Shown here piece by piece: positions 36,798-47,198 of a DNA stretch of 64,000 nt. The notes under the pieces were generated by a model. The model was given only the letters and a program-made list of their open reading frames with translations, was not told where the DNA came from and searched no databases. The stretch is from the NCBI RefSeq assembly GCF_001269985.1, contig NZ_BBZB01000001.1, positions 3,286,001-3,350,000 on the forward strand. The letters are read 5' to 3'. The stretch is from Pseudoalteromonas sp. '520P1 No. 423' (lineage in GTDB: Bacteria > Pseudomonadota > Gammaproteobacteria > Enterobacterales > Alteromonadaceae). The position numbers and the translations under genes were made by a program. Every line of letters begins with the position of its first letter. Positions within the stretch are counted from its first letter, which is position 1.

Positions 36798-38257
36798 TTA
36801 ACCTGTTACTCTCTACCGAACTTAAAAACCTATGGCGCGAAAAACTCATTACTTGGGTTGTCGTTATTAGCTGTGCATGTGCAACTATCGCATTTTTTAG
36901 TGGTTTTAATCATAGTCAACAGCAACATCAAGTCATACAGCAAGCAAAAATAGAACAAGCAATGGCGCTAAACAAAGCTGCTGAGGGATTAGAAGAGCGC
37001 CTGCTGAAAACCAAAGATATAAAATGGTGGCAAGATCAATACGACTTACGCGGGCAAGCATTTTACCTAATGGTTAACTACGCGAGTAAACCGCCCTTAC
37101 CTACTTCACCTATCGCGACAGGTCAGTCAGATGTTTTACCTTATTTTTTCAAAATGTTAGTAAAAGAAAAGCAAAATATTATTCACCAATATGATTACCA
37201 GCATCCATTAAAACTCATGCTCGGTCAGTTTGATTTAAGCTTTGTCATTATTTATATTCTACCCTTGTTAATTATTGCAGTGTGCTTTAACGCGCTTTCT
37301 CAAGAAAGACAACAAGGTCAATTACGTTTAATGCTGTTACAAGGCGCAAATATTAAAACCCTTATTAATATGCAAATTTTACTAAGAGCTAGCTTAGTGG
37401 TTGGGCCCTTTCTAATTATAAGTATTTTTCTTTTAGTGACACAGCAAATAGGTATCAGCTTATCTCAAATTGTAAGCTATATACTGATTGTAATTAGCTA
37501 TACCGTATTTTGGCTGGCGATCAGTGTTTGGGTTATTAGTAAAGGTAAGACTGTTGCTAACAATGCAGCTAAACTCATGACTATTTGGCTTATGCTAGTT
37601 ATCGTGCTCCCTGCTGCAATAAATACCAGCATCAATCAACTTTACCCAACGCCTTCTCGTTTGCATTATTTAGATGAGCTGCGCCACAGCGCCGACGAAG
37701 CAAAAAAAGCATCAGAAAAAACCCTTGCTGCGTTTTTTCAAGATCATCCTGAATTGGCCAATCAAAACAAACCTGCAGACTTTGCATTAAAGAAAATTGC
37801 ATCAATTAATGCGATAGAAAAATCCATGGCGCATTTAGATCAAGTGTTCGAACAGGCTAAAAATACTCAACAAACTTTTGCCGATAACTTTAAGTTTTTA
37901 TCGCCAGCGACCCTAGTTCAAGCACAACTTGTCTCATTAGCAGGAAACGATCTTTTAAGACATCACGCTTTTATGAAAAATGTTGAGCGTCACCACAGCG
38001 AACTACAAGTATTTTTTAGTCGTGAAATAGCTAAAGCAAATGAAAATAATGATTTTTCTCCATGCTCTGGTTGTAGCGCCAATGCCACACTAAAAGATTT
38101 AAGCACAGTACCTCAATTTGATAGCAAGTTTAAAACTCAAACTATCAATCTATGGAGTATTTTAGCATTGTTTATTTTATCACTGAGCATATGGCTCTAT
38201 AGCCAAAAACAGATAGTTCGCATTGCCCAACCGCAACAATCGGGGGTGTTAGTTTAA
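36794..38257 (+). CDS. ABC-2 permease with DUF3526-type extracytoplasmic domain (second)
   Basis: A 487-residue paralogue of the preceding gene with the same layout: N-terminal helix, large loop, helix bundle around 150-290, second large loop and final helix. SQERQQGQLRLMLLQGANIK parallels the coupling block, and LSPATLVQAQLVSLAGNDLL with the following RHH is a diverged DUF3526 segment. The loop before the last helix has a CSGC motif (SPCSGCSAN) that could form a disulfide or bind metal. The two permeases probably form a heterodimer with the ATPase. Exporter or extractor role unknown. Confidence 0.82.
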   Translation: MINLLLSTELKNLWREKLITWVVVISCACATIAFFSGFNHSQQQHQVIQQAKIEQAMALNKAAEGLEERLLKTKDIKWWQDQYDLRGQAFYLMVNYASKPPLPTSPIATGQSDVLPYFFKMLVKEKQNIIHQYDYQHPLKLMLGQFDLSFVIIYILPLLIIAVCFNALSQERQQGQLRLMLLQGANIKTLINMQILLRASLVVGPFLIISIFLLVTQQIGISLSQIVSYILIVISYTVFWLAISVWVISKGKTVANNAAKLMTIWLMLVIVLPAAINTSINQLYPTPSRLHYLDELRHSADEAKKASEKTLAAFFQDHPELANQNKPADFALKKIASINAIEKSMAHLDQVFEQAKNTQQTFADNFKFLSPATLVQAQLVSLAGNDLLRHHAFMKNVERHHSELQVFFSREIAKANENNDFSPCSGCSANATLKDLSTVPQFDSKFKTQTINLWSILALFILSLSIWLYSQKQIVRIAQPQQSGVLV

Positions 38258-38272
38258 GAAAAGAATGTATTA

Positions 38273-38301
38273 GGGATTATATTTAAAATTAATATAATCC
38301 C
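38273..38301. terminator. Stem-loop between the ABC operon and the serine hydrolase
   Basis: 11-bp perfect stem GGGATTATATT / AATATAATCCC with a 7-base loop, placed between convergent genes. It has no strong U tract, so it is a likely but unproven bidirectional terminator. Confidence 0.45.
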
Positions 38302-38336
38302 AATATAAGTAACTTTATTGATATAAACATACTTTA

Positions 38337-39674
38337 TTAAAGTAGCTTAAATGAAATATTCCCTTTACCAAAATACAAAGACCTCCTTTGTAATCCCACT
38401 TTACCTTCACCAGTTGTAATCAATTGAAAATAATCAGAATCGCACTCAAAAGAAAACGCGTTATTTTCTCTTAAAACTAATGGATATTTTTCTTTACCTT
38501 GTTTTTGAGAGAACAACTGATTGTTTTCAAAACTAATGGTTCTCACTTCTCCATCACCTATATCATATTGCCCAACAAGTCTATTTATATCTAATGGGTT
38601 AATAACGCTTACTTTGTCAGGTAAAGTTTTTAAGCCTTTACTCAGTATATGTAATCAAGCAGGACCTGGATGCGTATTGCTATTACTAAGGGCGATACCA
38701 TATACATTTTGTTCCGGAAAATATGCAGAAAAACTAAAGAAACCCGGCACTGAGCCTTGATGGCTGATACTTTTTTTATGGTTAATTGAGTAAATATCAA
38801 ATCCTAACCCGTAATTTATAGCTTCTCCTGAGTTTAACTTAAAGGGGGTTATCATTTTTTTAAAATTTTGTGCATTGATAAGATCACCATTTATTAAACT
38901 TAAATGCCATTTATGCATATCACCTAAATTTGAAGCAATCGCACCTGCAGCAGCAATCCAACTTCGGTCGACCGGCATTAAATCAATTATTTGGCCATCT
39001 TTATTTTTTTCATAGCCTTTTACTATTTTTGGATCTGACTCTGTTGTAGTTATTACAAAAGTATTTTTAAGATTCAGTGGATTAAAAATGTTTTGCTGCA
39101 TAAATTGGGCATAGCTCAGACCCGATACTTGCTCAATGACTTTTCCTAAAAATACATACGCAGTATTGGAATAAGCATATTGCTCACCCGGCTCAGCAAT
39201 AAGCGGATCTTTCGATAGTTGCGTTAATATCATATCGATGTGAGCATATTTTTTGGCTTTTAACATGGTTTCTGAGTTTCCTAAGTAATTAGGCAGCCCT
39301 GAAGTATGACTCAACATTTGCCCTAAAGTGATTTTCTTTCCTGCTTTTGAGTAATATGGGAGAAAGTCACTCAAAGTATCACTCAGTGAGAGCTTATTTT
39401 GTTGCTCTAATAACAAAATAGCAGCGGCTGTAAATTGCTTGGTAATTGAACCTATTTGAAATATAGAATCAGTTGTTATGGAGGTTGTTTTTGATACATC
39501 AGCTAAGCCTAATGCATGTTTATAAATGACCTTACCCTGTTTACTTACTAGTATCGCAATACCTGGCTCTGACGGTTCAGCATAACACTGTAAAGTTTTA
39601 TCATTAATATCTTCACCTTTGGCGAAAAAACACACTAATAACATTGATAAAGATAACGATTTTAAATAATTCAT
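38337..39674 (-). pseudogene. Beta-lactamase-family serine hydrolase, in-frame stop
   Basis: From ATG 39674 the frame codes a signal peptide and a class C-like serine hydrolase with SITK (Ser76, Lys79), Tyr168-Ser-Asn170 and HQG (305-307), ending at TGA (38657-38655) after 339 residues. The same frame then continues for 105 codons (LHILSKGLKTLPDKVSV, INPLDINRLVGQYDI, then FENNQLFSQKQGKEKYP) to a stop at 38337. This looks like the C-terminal lipocalin-like domain often found after such hydrolases. One nonsense mutation best explains it. The catalytic domain remains whole and might still function. Known relatives include esterases, D-peptidases and EstB-like enzymes; not a resistance enzyme by itself. 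Confidence 0.8.
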
Positions 39675-39692
39675 ATAGACAGCAACAGCATA

Positions 39693-39726
39693 GATTACAG
39701 ATGTAATTTAAATTACATCTGTAATC
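39693..39726. promoter_or_regulatory. 34-bp perfect palindrome: tandem BlaI/MecI/CopY-like operators
   Basis: The arms GATTACAGATGTAATTT (39693-39709) and AAATTACATCTGTAATC (39710-39726) are exact inverse complements. Each arm itself contains ATTACA-N2-TGTAAT (39694-39707 and 39712-39725), the TACA-N2-TGTA core bound by BlaI/MecI/CopY repressors, with centres 18 bp apart. It lies 19 bp upstream of the serine hydrolase ATG. No BlaI-type gene is in this window. Confidence 0.6.
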
Positions 39727-39738
39727 TTGATATGTCAA
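39710..39738 (-). promoter_or_regulatory. Sigma-70 promoter of the serine hydrolase
   Basis: On the minus strand: consensus -35 TTGACA (39738-39733), 17-base spacer, -10 TAATTT (39715-39710). The -10 falls on the dyad centre of the tandem operator, so a bound repressor would block polymerase. Confidence 0.55.
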
Positions 39739-39755
39739 CTATTGATTAATATATG

Positions 39756-40021
39756 TATACCCAAGCCACTTCAAGATGCGAGTTTCAGGACTGCTGAGCA
39801 AATCATGATCTAGGCGCATCTTTGTATTAATGGTTGCTCCCTTAAAAGAAGATGGGACAACGAGCATAATTTGCTCAGATGTCCCCGCAGGGTTGGTTTA
39901 GAAACGCTTTATACTGCGTTATTGATTTTGAAAAGGGAATGACCATTATCTGCAATCAATGCCTTGTCTAAAGCGTTTCTAACGCCAACTGAATTCTGCA
40001 TCTTGGAGTGGTTTGGGTATA
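39756..40021. mobile_element. MITE-like element, copy 1 (266 bp)
   Basis: Terminal inverted repeats of 24 bp agree at 22 positions: TATACCCAAGCCACTT... at 39756-39779 and its inverse at 39998-40021. There is no ORF. An inner imperfect stem pairs GTTTAGAAACGCTTTA (39896-39911) with TAAAGCGTTTCTAAC (39969-39983). The sequence TATACTGCGTTA and TGCCTTGTCTAAAGCG are shared with the copy at 49866-50129. TA or TATA flanks both ends. Non-autonomous; no transposase is in the window. Confidence 0.75.
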
Positions 40022-40067
40022 TAAGCTTAATCGGCGTAATAGTGTTTATTATTTTGACCTAAAAGAT

Positions 40068-40879
40068 TTAACCTACTTGTCTCGCATAACGACTTGGGGT
40101 TACGCCATTGGCTTTTTTAAAGTGGCGATGAAAGTGGCTCTGATCGTAAAAACCAACATCTGTAGCTACATCAGCAACCTTATTTCCTTGCCGTAATAGA
40201 GATTTACTTTTACGTAGCCTTTGCTGAATTTGATAAGCATGAGGCGGTAACCCATACATTTTTTGAAACTGTCTTACTAAATAAAATGGCGTAAAATCAC
40301 TTATTTTAGCTAAGGTTTCTAACGTTATATTTTGTTCTAAATGATCGTTAATATATTGTTTAACCCATTCAAGCTTTTGGCTGGATGTTTGCTGTTGCTC
40401 TATCTCACTTCGGCTTTTACCATGCTTGAGCATTAAACGCGTTAATACAGCATGGTTTCACGTAAAAGCGTATTATCTGAGCTGGCAAGGATATGAAATA
40501 ACTGACGTAATTCAGTAGCCATTTGTGGATCTTGTACAACTGCATTAGGAAAATAAGGCGCAAAACCTTCAGTTAATCCAATATCAGATGCTAATTTAGT
40601 AAAATGTGATTCAAATGGCGCGATACCACGATATGACCAACCATTATCTGTGCCTGATTGGCCAGTATGTACTTCATCAGCATTTACAAAAATAATACTA
40701 TGTTCGGGTGCCATATAATTATTACCTGAACTTAAAAATCGTTGCGCACCTTTTTCAATCACATTTATCGTGTATGTTTCATGGCTATGCTTTGAAAAAT
40801 TATGATTACAAAAATCAGCTTCAACCATTTCAAGTCCACCGAGTTCTTGATGCAAAGTAAATGCTGCTTTTTCAGTCAA
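40068..40879 (-). pseudogene. AraC family regulator split by a frameshift
   Basis: Two overlapping-phase frames together form one AraC protein. The N-terminal cupin part (FSKHSHETYTINVIEKGAQR, then VNADEVHTGQSG) ends prematurely at LLRETMLY with a stop at 40442. The C-terminal part (LEWVKQYINDHLEQNITLET; two HTHs including DFTPFYLVRQFQKMYG and VGFYDQSHFHRHFKKANGV) resumes one frame off near 40440. Restoring one T in CTGTATTAACG joins them as ETMLLLTRLMLKHGK. The start is set at TTG 40879 because AGAGGAAAG precedes it; an ATG at 40963 adds 28 unlikely residues. A pseudogene or a sequencing error in a short T run. Confidence 0.75.
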
Positions 40880-41080
40880 AATCTTTCCTCTTTTAAATCT
40901 AAATGACACAATTGGAAATAATAGCCTTAAAATTAACATACCAACAATAAAAAACTTGTACATTATTGTTGTATCAAAAACTTCATGAAAATTAATTCGT
41001 TAGCAGGTATGATCTATATATTGAAAGTATTTAAATACTTTTAAATTAAGTAAACGGATAAATTTATACTGGAGTATAAA

Positions 41081-42997
41081 ATGGCATATGACTTTGGGTC
41101 TAGCGGTTTAGGGATCACCAATCCCTTTAAAAAAGAGGGATTAGCGCGCACAATAGGCGGACTACTAATTTCATGTTTAGGTTTTTATAGCTTATTTCAA
41201 ATCACGCATATTATTGAAAAAAATATGATCGAAGCTTGGATTTATGCTATTTTTGGCTTAGTTCTACTTATCAGTGGTTTAACCCGTTGTGGTAGCGGTT
41301 TATTTCAATTGTTTAAGTTTTTTGTTGGTCGTTCTATTCCTAGTTCCTTGGCATATAACCAAACAAAAAGTGAATCTGATAACGCTAATTTAGAAAAAAA
41401 ACAAAACGCATTAGCTTATGAAGCATCAACATTAGAATCTATGCTAATGGGTCGTAAAAACACCACATTTAAAGAGCCTCAAGGCTGGATGGGTCGTTTT
41501 GTTCACTCTATTTTTCCAAAGCTAATATTTTTACCTTATCCAATCCGTAATATCATGCAAGAAGTGATCGCTATTTTATTAACCACTTTTGTTGCCTTAG
41601 TTGCTTTTGGTTTAACTTATTTTGTGTCATCGAGTGGTTTAGCCGGAGAAGCTGGACATATTATTATCCCTGCATTTTCAGTTTTATTGTTAGGCTATCT
41701 TATCACCGCATGGCGAAAAGCGGCATCAGCAGTGGATTTAAGAAAAGTTAAGCAACTTAAAAGCGCTGACGCTGGCAGCCTTGCAAAGATAATTGCCTTC
41801 TCTATTATTTTTCCTGTTGTAATTGGTATGGGATACCACTTTATCACTAAAAACATTGATAAACCTGATACCTTAAATCAATTATTTGATAAGGCACAGT
41901 TCTTTTCAGCTTGGCCAAGTCTTATATTGTTATTTATTTTAGGTGCCATTAGTTGCGCACTTATCATCTTCATGGTGGTTATTCGCAGTCAACAATCTGA
42001 ACCTAAAACAGAAGTAAGTGAATTTAGAGAAAACTTACAAGAGTCTGTTCATCCTAACGAAGTTTTTATTAATATTGAAAATATCGTATTAGCCAATCGC
42101 CGCTACAAAGAGATACCAAACCGAACTTATCTTAATTTTGATCCCGTATTAAATGAGCAAAGCCAAGGTAAAGGCTCTTTCTCTGGTGAATTACTCATAG
42201 AAACACAACCTGAGTTTAAACCGACAGAACATAGTAAAAACTTTAAGTTAGTGCGATTAGCCGCCACCATTTCTGCTCAAGTATTGCTGGTCACTGCTGC
42301 ATTTGTATTTTTTAGCTTAACAACAGATATTGCTATAGTTGTTGAATATGTTCAAAACATGATTAATAACCCTCCTCAGTTATCTGGACAACAAGGACAA
42401 TCTGTACTTTCTGACATCATAGCGCAAGGCTCTGTTATTGGCGTTGGCTTAATTACAACATTATTTATGTGGCAAATTTTTGTAACTATTGGTCGTCTGA
42501 TGGAAAACTTCTCTCATATTTTTTGGGCTGAAGTGCAATTTGATTCTTTATTAATGTATATGAAAACTGAAGGTACTTTTGCAGAGTCTAAAATATCAAC
42601 GGGTATGTCTATTCATGATTCAACGCGAAGCGAAAATGTTGTTGTAAAGTCATCTATTACACCTTGGGTGGTAAGCTCTCGTATCACAACAAGCACTTTT
42701 GCATCTAGCGGCAATAATAATATTGAGATGCAACGTTATGTTATGTCTATGGAAAAAAATGAAAGTGAACTGCAAAGTATTATTAATGAGATTAGAGACT
42801 TCTTAAAAGCGCGTGAAAATATTGCAGGCTTTACCAATACTGCCGATTTACAACATGCTGAAAATATTTTAAAAGTTAATCAGGCATCAAGAAATACATC
42901 TGAACAATTATCATCTCAAGGTGATGCAGCTGGATTTTTACGAAATGAAAGTGACACCCAAGCTGATAATGACCGTATAACCGAAGGTGAAAAATAA
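41081..42997 (+). CDS. Large polytopic membrane protein, unknown
   Basis: The 638-residue protein has about eight hydrophobic segments (near 22-45, 50-70, 161-186, 192-212, 236-256, 280-302, 398-422 and 448-475). Between them lie cytoplasmic-looking charged stretches (after 90 and 306-390), and a long hydrophilic C-terminus (about 490-638) with polar low-complexity ends. I recognise no conserved catalytic motif. The C-terminal region begins with FWAEVQFDSLLMYMKTEGTF and includes a TSSITTSTFASSG-like Ser/Thr stretch. It is transcribed alone with good spacing to a strong terminator. Confidence 0.8.
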   Translation: MAYDFGSSGLGITNPFKKEGLARTIGGLLISCLGFYSLFQITHIIEKNMIEAWIYAIFGLVLLISGLTRCGSGLFQLFKFFVGRSIPSSLAYNQTKSESDNANLEKKQNALAYEASTLESMLMGRKNTTFKEPQGWMGRFVHSIFPKLIFLPYPIRNIMQEVIAILLTTFVALVAFGLTYFVSSSGLAGEAGHIIIPAFSVLLLGYLITAWRKAASAVDLRKVKQLKSADAGSLAKIIAFSIIFPVVIGMGYHFITKNIDKPDTLNQLFDKAQFFSAWPSLILLFILGAISCALIIFMVVIRSQQSEPKTEVSEFRENLQESVHPNEVFINIENIVLANRRYKEIPNRTYLNFDPVLNEQSQGKGSFSGELLIETQPEFKPTEHSKNFKLVRLAATISAQVLLVTAAFVFFSLTTDIAIVVEYVQNMINNPPQLSGQQGQSVLSDIIAQGSVIGVGLITTLFMWQIFVTIGRLMENFSHIFWAEVQFDSLLMYMKTEGTFAESKISTGMSIHDSTRSENVVVKSSITPWVVSSRITTSTFASSGNNNIEMQRYVMSMEKNESELQSIINEIRDFLKARENIAGFTNTADLQHAENILKVNQASRNTSEQLSSQGDAAGFLRNESDTQADNDRITEGEK

Positions 42998-43007
42998 ACC
43001 TTTATTC

Positions 43008-43047
43008 AAAAAGAGATAATAAAACGCAGTTTTTATTATCTCTTTTT
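43008..43047. terminator. Strong bidirectional terminator
   Basis: Perfect stem AAAAAGAGATAATAAAA / TTTTATTATCTCTTTTT with a CGCAGT loop and T-rich ends on both strands, placed between the convergent membrane protein gene and cobQ. Confidence 0.9.
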
Positions 43048-43052
43048 TTAAA

Positions 43053-44621
43053 CTAGCCGTTAAACTTATTAAGTGCCGCCGTTAATTTATCCCAATCAAA
43101 TTCTTTTTCTATGCTGTCAGCCAAATGATTAATGCTTTGTTCACGTAATACTTGGTAATCAAGGTGTTTAAATTCAGAACCATTTTTTGTATCAGTAGCC
43201 CAATTTAAAATAGCAGTCAGTGCTGCTGGCGTATCCATTAACCCGTGCCAATAACTGGCAAATATTTGCTCATCGTCTGATAGAACACCCGAGCCAAATG
43301 ATGCTTTTAATTTATCGTTATCAAATACCACTTGTTTTATATCTGCTGTATTTATTGAATTATCAATTAAAGTATCACCTGCATGAATTTCATATCCTTG
43401 AATATCGACTTTATTTTGATCTGGTAAGTCTAAAACCCCATTTTTTAAGCTCAGTTCTTTATTCGCTTTTAATGTCGTAACAAACGGTAATAAACCTAAA
43501 CCTTGTGTGGTTTTGCATTGTGGGCTTTCTATGCCATCTGGGTCTTTAATTTCTTGCCCTAACATTTGCAGACCACCGCAAATAGCCAATACTTTACCGC
43601 CATATCTTAAGTGGCGTTTTAAGTAGTCTTCCCAGCCTTGCTCTTTAAACCAAGCTAAATCTGCTTGCGTATTTTTAGAACCAGGTAAAATGAGTAAATC
43701 AGCTTGTGGTTTATTTGACTGTAATTCACTGTTTGTTGCTTGCGCACCAATGAGCTGCGGCCCAACTAACTGCACATTAACATCGGGGTGCGCGCGTAAA
43801 GAGTCAAAATCATTATGATTACTGGCTCTTGGATAAACAGGGATCACAACATTTAGTTTTGGTTTATCTATTACTTGCTCTTGCGCAACTGAATCTTCAC
43901 TGTCTAAGTGTAAACCTTGTAAATAAGGTAAAACCCCAAGTACTGGCTTGCCTGTTTTTTCTTCAAGCCAATCTAATCCTGAAGTTAATAAAGCCGGGTC
44001 GCCTCTAAAACGGTTGATCACAAAACCGATCACCCTTTTTTGTTCCGATTCACTTAAACACGCTAAAGTACCCGTTAAATGTGCAAATACCCCGCCTTTG
44101 TCTATATCTGCAATTAAAATGACAGGGCAATCAACTTCTTCAGCAAATCCCATATTGGCAATATCACGATCACGTAGATTGATTTCTGCAGGACTCCCAG
44201 CCCCTTCAACTAATATATTTTCAAAATCAGTAGATAAACGTTGATGTGCTTTAAGCACCGCTTCCATCGCTGTTGGTTTGTATTCGTGGTAGTTTTGCGC
44301 ATCTAATTGTGCTGCAACTTTACCGTTAATGATCACTTGGCAGCCAATATCTGAGCTGGGTTTTAACAATACAGGGTTAAAATCACAGATAGGCTCTAAA
44401 TCACAGGCCTGTGCTTGTAATGCTTGCGCACGACCAATTTCACCACCATCAATTGTCACAGCACTATTCAATGCCATATTTTGAGGCTTAAAGGGAGCAA
44501 CTTGTATCCCTTTGCGTTTAAATACGCGACCTAAACCACAAACTAAAGTCGTTTTCCCGGCATCAGAAGTTGTTCCTTGAACCATGAGTGTTTTTGTTTG
44601 TATGAGTGTTTTAATATTCAT
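43053..44621 (-). CDS. cobQ: Cobyric acid synthase
   Basis: A 522-residue amidotransferase of the CobQ/CbiP family. The N-terminal ATP-binding domain shows [19 protein letters not shown] and [10 protein letters not shown]; the C-terminal glutaminase domain shows [12 protein letters not shown] (nucleophile Cys348), YEIHAG and SYWHGLMDT. It amidates four side chains of adenosylcobyrinate in cobalamin synthesis. It starts 2 bp after the mrcB stop and no other cob gene is here, so the rest of a salvage or synthesis pathway must lie elsewhere. Confidence 0.95.
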   Translation of the reverse strand: MNIKTLIQTKTLMVQGTTSDAGKTTLVCGLGRVFKRKGIQVAPFKPQNMALNSAVTIDGGEIGRAQALQAQACDLEPICDFNPVLLKPSSDIGCQVIINGKVAAQLDAQNYHEYKPTAMEAVLKAHQRLSTDFENILVEGAGSPAEINLRDRDIANMGFAEEVDCPVILIADIDKGGVFAHLTGTLACLSESEQKRVIGFVINRFRGDPALLTSGLDWLEEKTGKPVLGVLPYLQGLHLDSEDSVAQEQVIDKPKLNVVIPVYPRASNHNDFDSLRAHPDVNVQLVGPQLIGAQATNSELQSNKPQADLLILPGSKNTQADLAWFKEQGWEDYLKRHLRYGGKVLAICGGLQMLGQEIKDPDGIESPQCKTTQGLGLLPFVTTLKANKELSLKNGVLDLPDQNKVDIQGYEIHAGDTLIDNSINTADIKQVVFDNDKLKASFGSGVLSDDEQIFASYWHGLMDTPAALTAILNWATDTKNGSEFKHLDYQVLREQSINHLADSIEKEFDWDKLTAALNKFNG

Positions 44622-44623
44622 AT

Positions 44624-47038
44624 TTAGCGCTCACACTTAGGTCTAGGGTTAAACTCACTGACTCTAACAGGTAACTTTATAACAGTGCCACAGCCTGGTG
44701 GCGCTTGTTTGCCAGTTTCTTCATTTACAAAGGCCCATTTAATCGTGTTTGGTCGTGTTTCTGCAATTGATTCAGGATTCAGCTGTTTTAAATAACGAAT
44801 ATAAAGCTCTAACGCACCGCTGCTACCCGTAAGTGAAGTTGATTTATTATCATCACGGCCCACCCAAATTACAGTAGCTGTATTTTGGTCAAAACCTGCG
44901 AACCAACTATCTCTTAAGTTGTTTGTAGTGCCTGTTTTACCTGCTAATTGCATTGTAGGAAAGTGTGATTTCAAACGTTTTGCGGTACCTTCACGCGTTA
45001 CTTTTTTCATTGCGTATCGGGTTAAATAGCTAGATTCTTGATCAAACACTTTTTTAGGTTTGGCTTTATGTTGATGCAATATATTACCAACCGAATCGGT
45101 AATGGCAGCAATTGAAGTGAGTTTTTGGTAATAACCCGATAAACCTAAAGTTGTGTACATTTGAGCGACTTCAAAGCTCGACATTTCAACCGCACCTAAC
45201 AATAAAGAAGGATATGTTTGAATATCTTGTTTTGCACCGAGCTTGTTTAAAGTGTTAGCAACATTTTCAACGCCGACTTCTAAACCTAAATGCACGGCAG
45301 GTAAATTAATACTATTACTAAATGCTTTATACAGCGGCATAGGACCACGGAATTTTCTATCGTAATTTGCAGGTTGCCAGTTACGCCCTGTTTCATCATT
45401 AAGTGTTATTGCTTCATCTTGTAATAAGGTCCCTAAGCTATATTCAGGCTCCTGTAATGCCGTTAAATAAACTGCAGGTTTAACTAAAGAGCCAATATTG
45501 CGTTTAGCATCTAATACGCGATTAAAACCTGAATAGCCCGTTTTACGCCCTGCAACTAAAGCGGAGACCCCAGCATGTTGTAAATTCACTGAAATCATAG
45601 CCGCTTGCAATTTGTCGGTTTTTTTACGTTTTTCTAAATAATACAGACTATTTACAACAGAATGCTCCATCGCTGTTTGTTTTTGCAGATCAAAATAAGT
45701 AAATACTCGCACACCTGCATCTATGGTATCTACATCAGGTAGTAAAGTTTTTAGATGACGACTCACTAAATCTAAATACCCAGGATGCGCTACTTTGGCA
45801 CTGCGCTTTAACGATTGAATATTAAGCGGACGATTTAATGCCTGTTTATATTCTCTAGGGCTAATAAGTTGATTTTCAGCCATTAAACGCAGCACTAAAT
45901 CACGGCGTTTCATAGCACGTTCAGGATAACGTCTTGGGTTATAAAATGAAGGGCCTTTAACCATGCCGATTAATAAAGCAACTTGATCAAATTCAAGCTC
46001 ATCTATTGGTTTAGCAAAGTAAAAATCACTGGCTAGTCCCATACCGTGAACACCTTGATTATAAGCTTGACCTAAATACACCTCATTTAAGTAAGCCTCT
46101 AAAATCTGATCTTTGCTATAACGGTAATCTAATATCAGCGCAATAAAGGCTTCATTGATTTTACGCATTAAGGTACGTTCACGTGTTAAATAAAAATTTT
46201 TAGCTAACTGCTGCGTTAACGTACTACCACCTTGAACTGTTCTACCCGCTTTAATATTGGTATATAAAGCGCGTAAGATAGAAAATGGGGATACGCCATG
46301 ATGACTATAAAAATCCTTATCTTCTACTACCTGTAATGTTTCTTTTAACATATCAGGCATACGTTCTAGTGGTACAAATTCACGGTCTTGCCCTGTTGCA
46401 TTACTCAAACGTGCAATTTGTACTGGCTCTAGCTTGGCACCACCTAGCTGTCTGCCTCTACTATCTTTAATTGCCACCAAACGCTTGGAGCCAAATACTA
46501 ACTCAATAATAATATCTGACTCAGTACCGGTATGAAATTCAAAAGCACGGCGATGAATACGAATTCGATGCCCGTTCTTACTTTTATTTATGACGTATTG
46601 CCCTGTATTGGTAATATGATTAACTTCAGAATAGTTAAGTCGGTTCAGCTCCCATATCACTTCATCACTAGATAAATATTGCCCCGGATAAAACGTCATA
46701 GCACGGGCATATATTTGTGCTGGTAATTGCCATTTATTGCCTTCAAATTGGCGGGTTATTTTTGAATCTAAATATATAAAATATAAAATGGCACACAAAG
46801 AAACCGCTAAAGCCGACTTCCAAGTAACAGAAAAAATCCAACTAAAAATGCGCGACTTTAGCGGTGCTTTAGATATTTTTTTGTTAGTTGTTTTTTTTTG
46901 AGTTGCTTTTTTAGCAGGTGATTTTTTTGCTGTTTTTTTAGCTGCAGGCTTTTTTACTGATTCTTTTTTTCCAGCTGTTTTTTTCACTGCTTTTTCTTTT
47001 GCAGGAGCGTTTTTATCTGATGTTTTTTTAGTTGCCAT
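44624..47038 (-). CDS. mrcB: Penicillin-binding protein 1B (bifunctional)
   Basis: An 804-residue class A PBP. The cytoplasmic N-terminus (1-60) is very rich in Lys, Ala and Thr. A transmembrane helix follows (about 70-90), then a UB2H region, the GT51 glycosyltransferase (Glu239 in [26 protein letters not shown]) and the transpeptidase (Ser517-x-x-Lys520, Ser576-Ile-Asn578, Lys701-Thr-Gly703). It polymerises and crosslinks peptidoglycan. Its partner LpoB is not seen here. It is the first gene of a minus-strand pair with cobQ and diverges from the aldo/keto reductase. Confidence 0.96.
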   Translation of the reverse strand: MATKKTSDKNAPAKEKAVKKTAGKKESVKKPAAKKTAKKSPAKKATQKKTTNKKISKAPLKSRIFSWIFSVTWKSALAVSLCAILYFIYLDSKITRQFEGNKWQLPAQIYARAMTFYPGQYLSSDEVIWELNRLNYSEVNHITNTGQYVINKSKNGHRIRIHRRAFEFHTGTESDIIIELVFGSKRLVAIKDSRGRQLGGAKLEPVQIARLSNATGQDREFVPLERMPDMLKETLQVVEDKDFYSHHGVSPFSILRALYTNIKAGRTVQGGSTLTQQLAKNFYLTRERTLMRKINEAFIALILDYRYSKDQILEAYLNEVYLGQAYNQGVHGMGLASDFYFAKPIDELEFDQVALLIGMVKGPSFYNPRRYPERAMKRRDLVLRLMAENQLISPREYKQALNRPLNIQSLKRSAKVAHPGYLDLVSRHLKTLLPDVDTIDAGVRVFTYFDLQKQTAMEHSVVNSLYYLEKRKKTDKLQAAMISVNLQHAGVSALVAGRKTGYSGFNRVLDAKRNIGSLVKPAVYLTALQEPEYSLGTLLQDEAITLNDETGRNWQPANYDRKFRGPMPLYKAFSNSINLPAVHLGLEVGVENVANTLNKLGAKQDIQTYPSLLLGAVEMSSFEVAQMYTTLGLSGYYQKLTSIAAITDSVGNILHQHKAKPKKVFDQESSYLTRYAMKKVTREGTAKRLKSHFPTMQLAGKTGTTNNLRDSWFAGFDQNTATVIWVGRDDNKSTSLTGSSGALELYIRYLKQLNPESIAETRPNTIKWAFVNEETGKQAPPGCGTVIKLPVRVSEFNPRPKCER

Positions 47039-47198
47039 CTATTTTATATTACGTCTTTTATTTACTAGATAAAATAATTTGAAACAAAAAAATGTAACCA
47101 TTTTGCATCACTATTTAAATTTAGTGTCTAGGATACAGATGTTTTAGCAGATAGAATAGATTTGCTTAGCTGCTCAAGAAAATAATTAAGGAATACGC

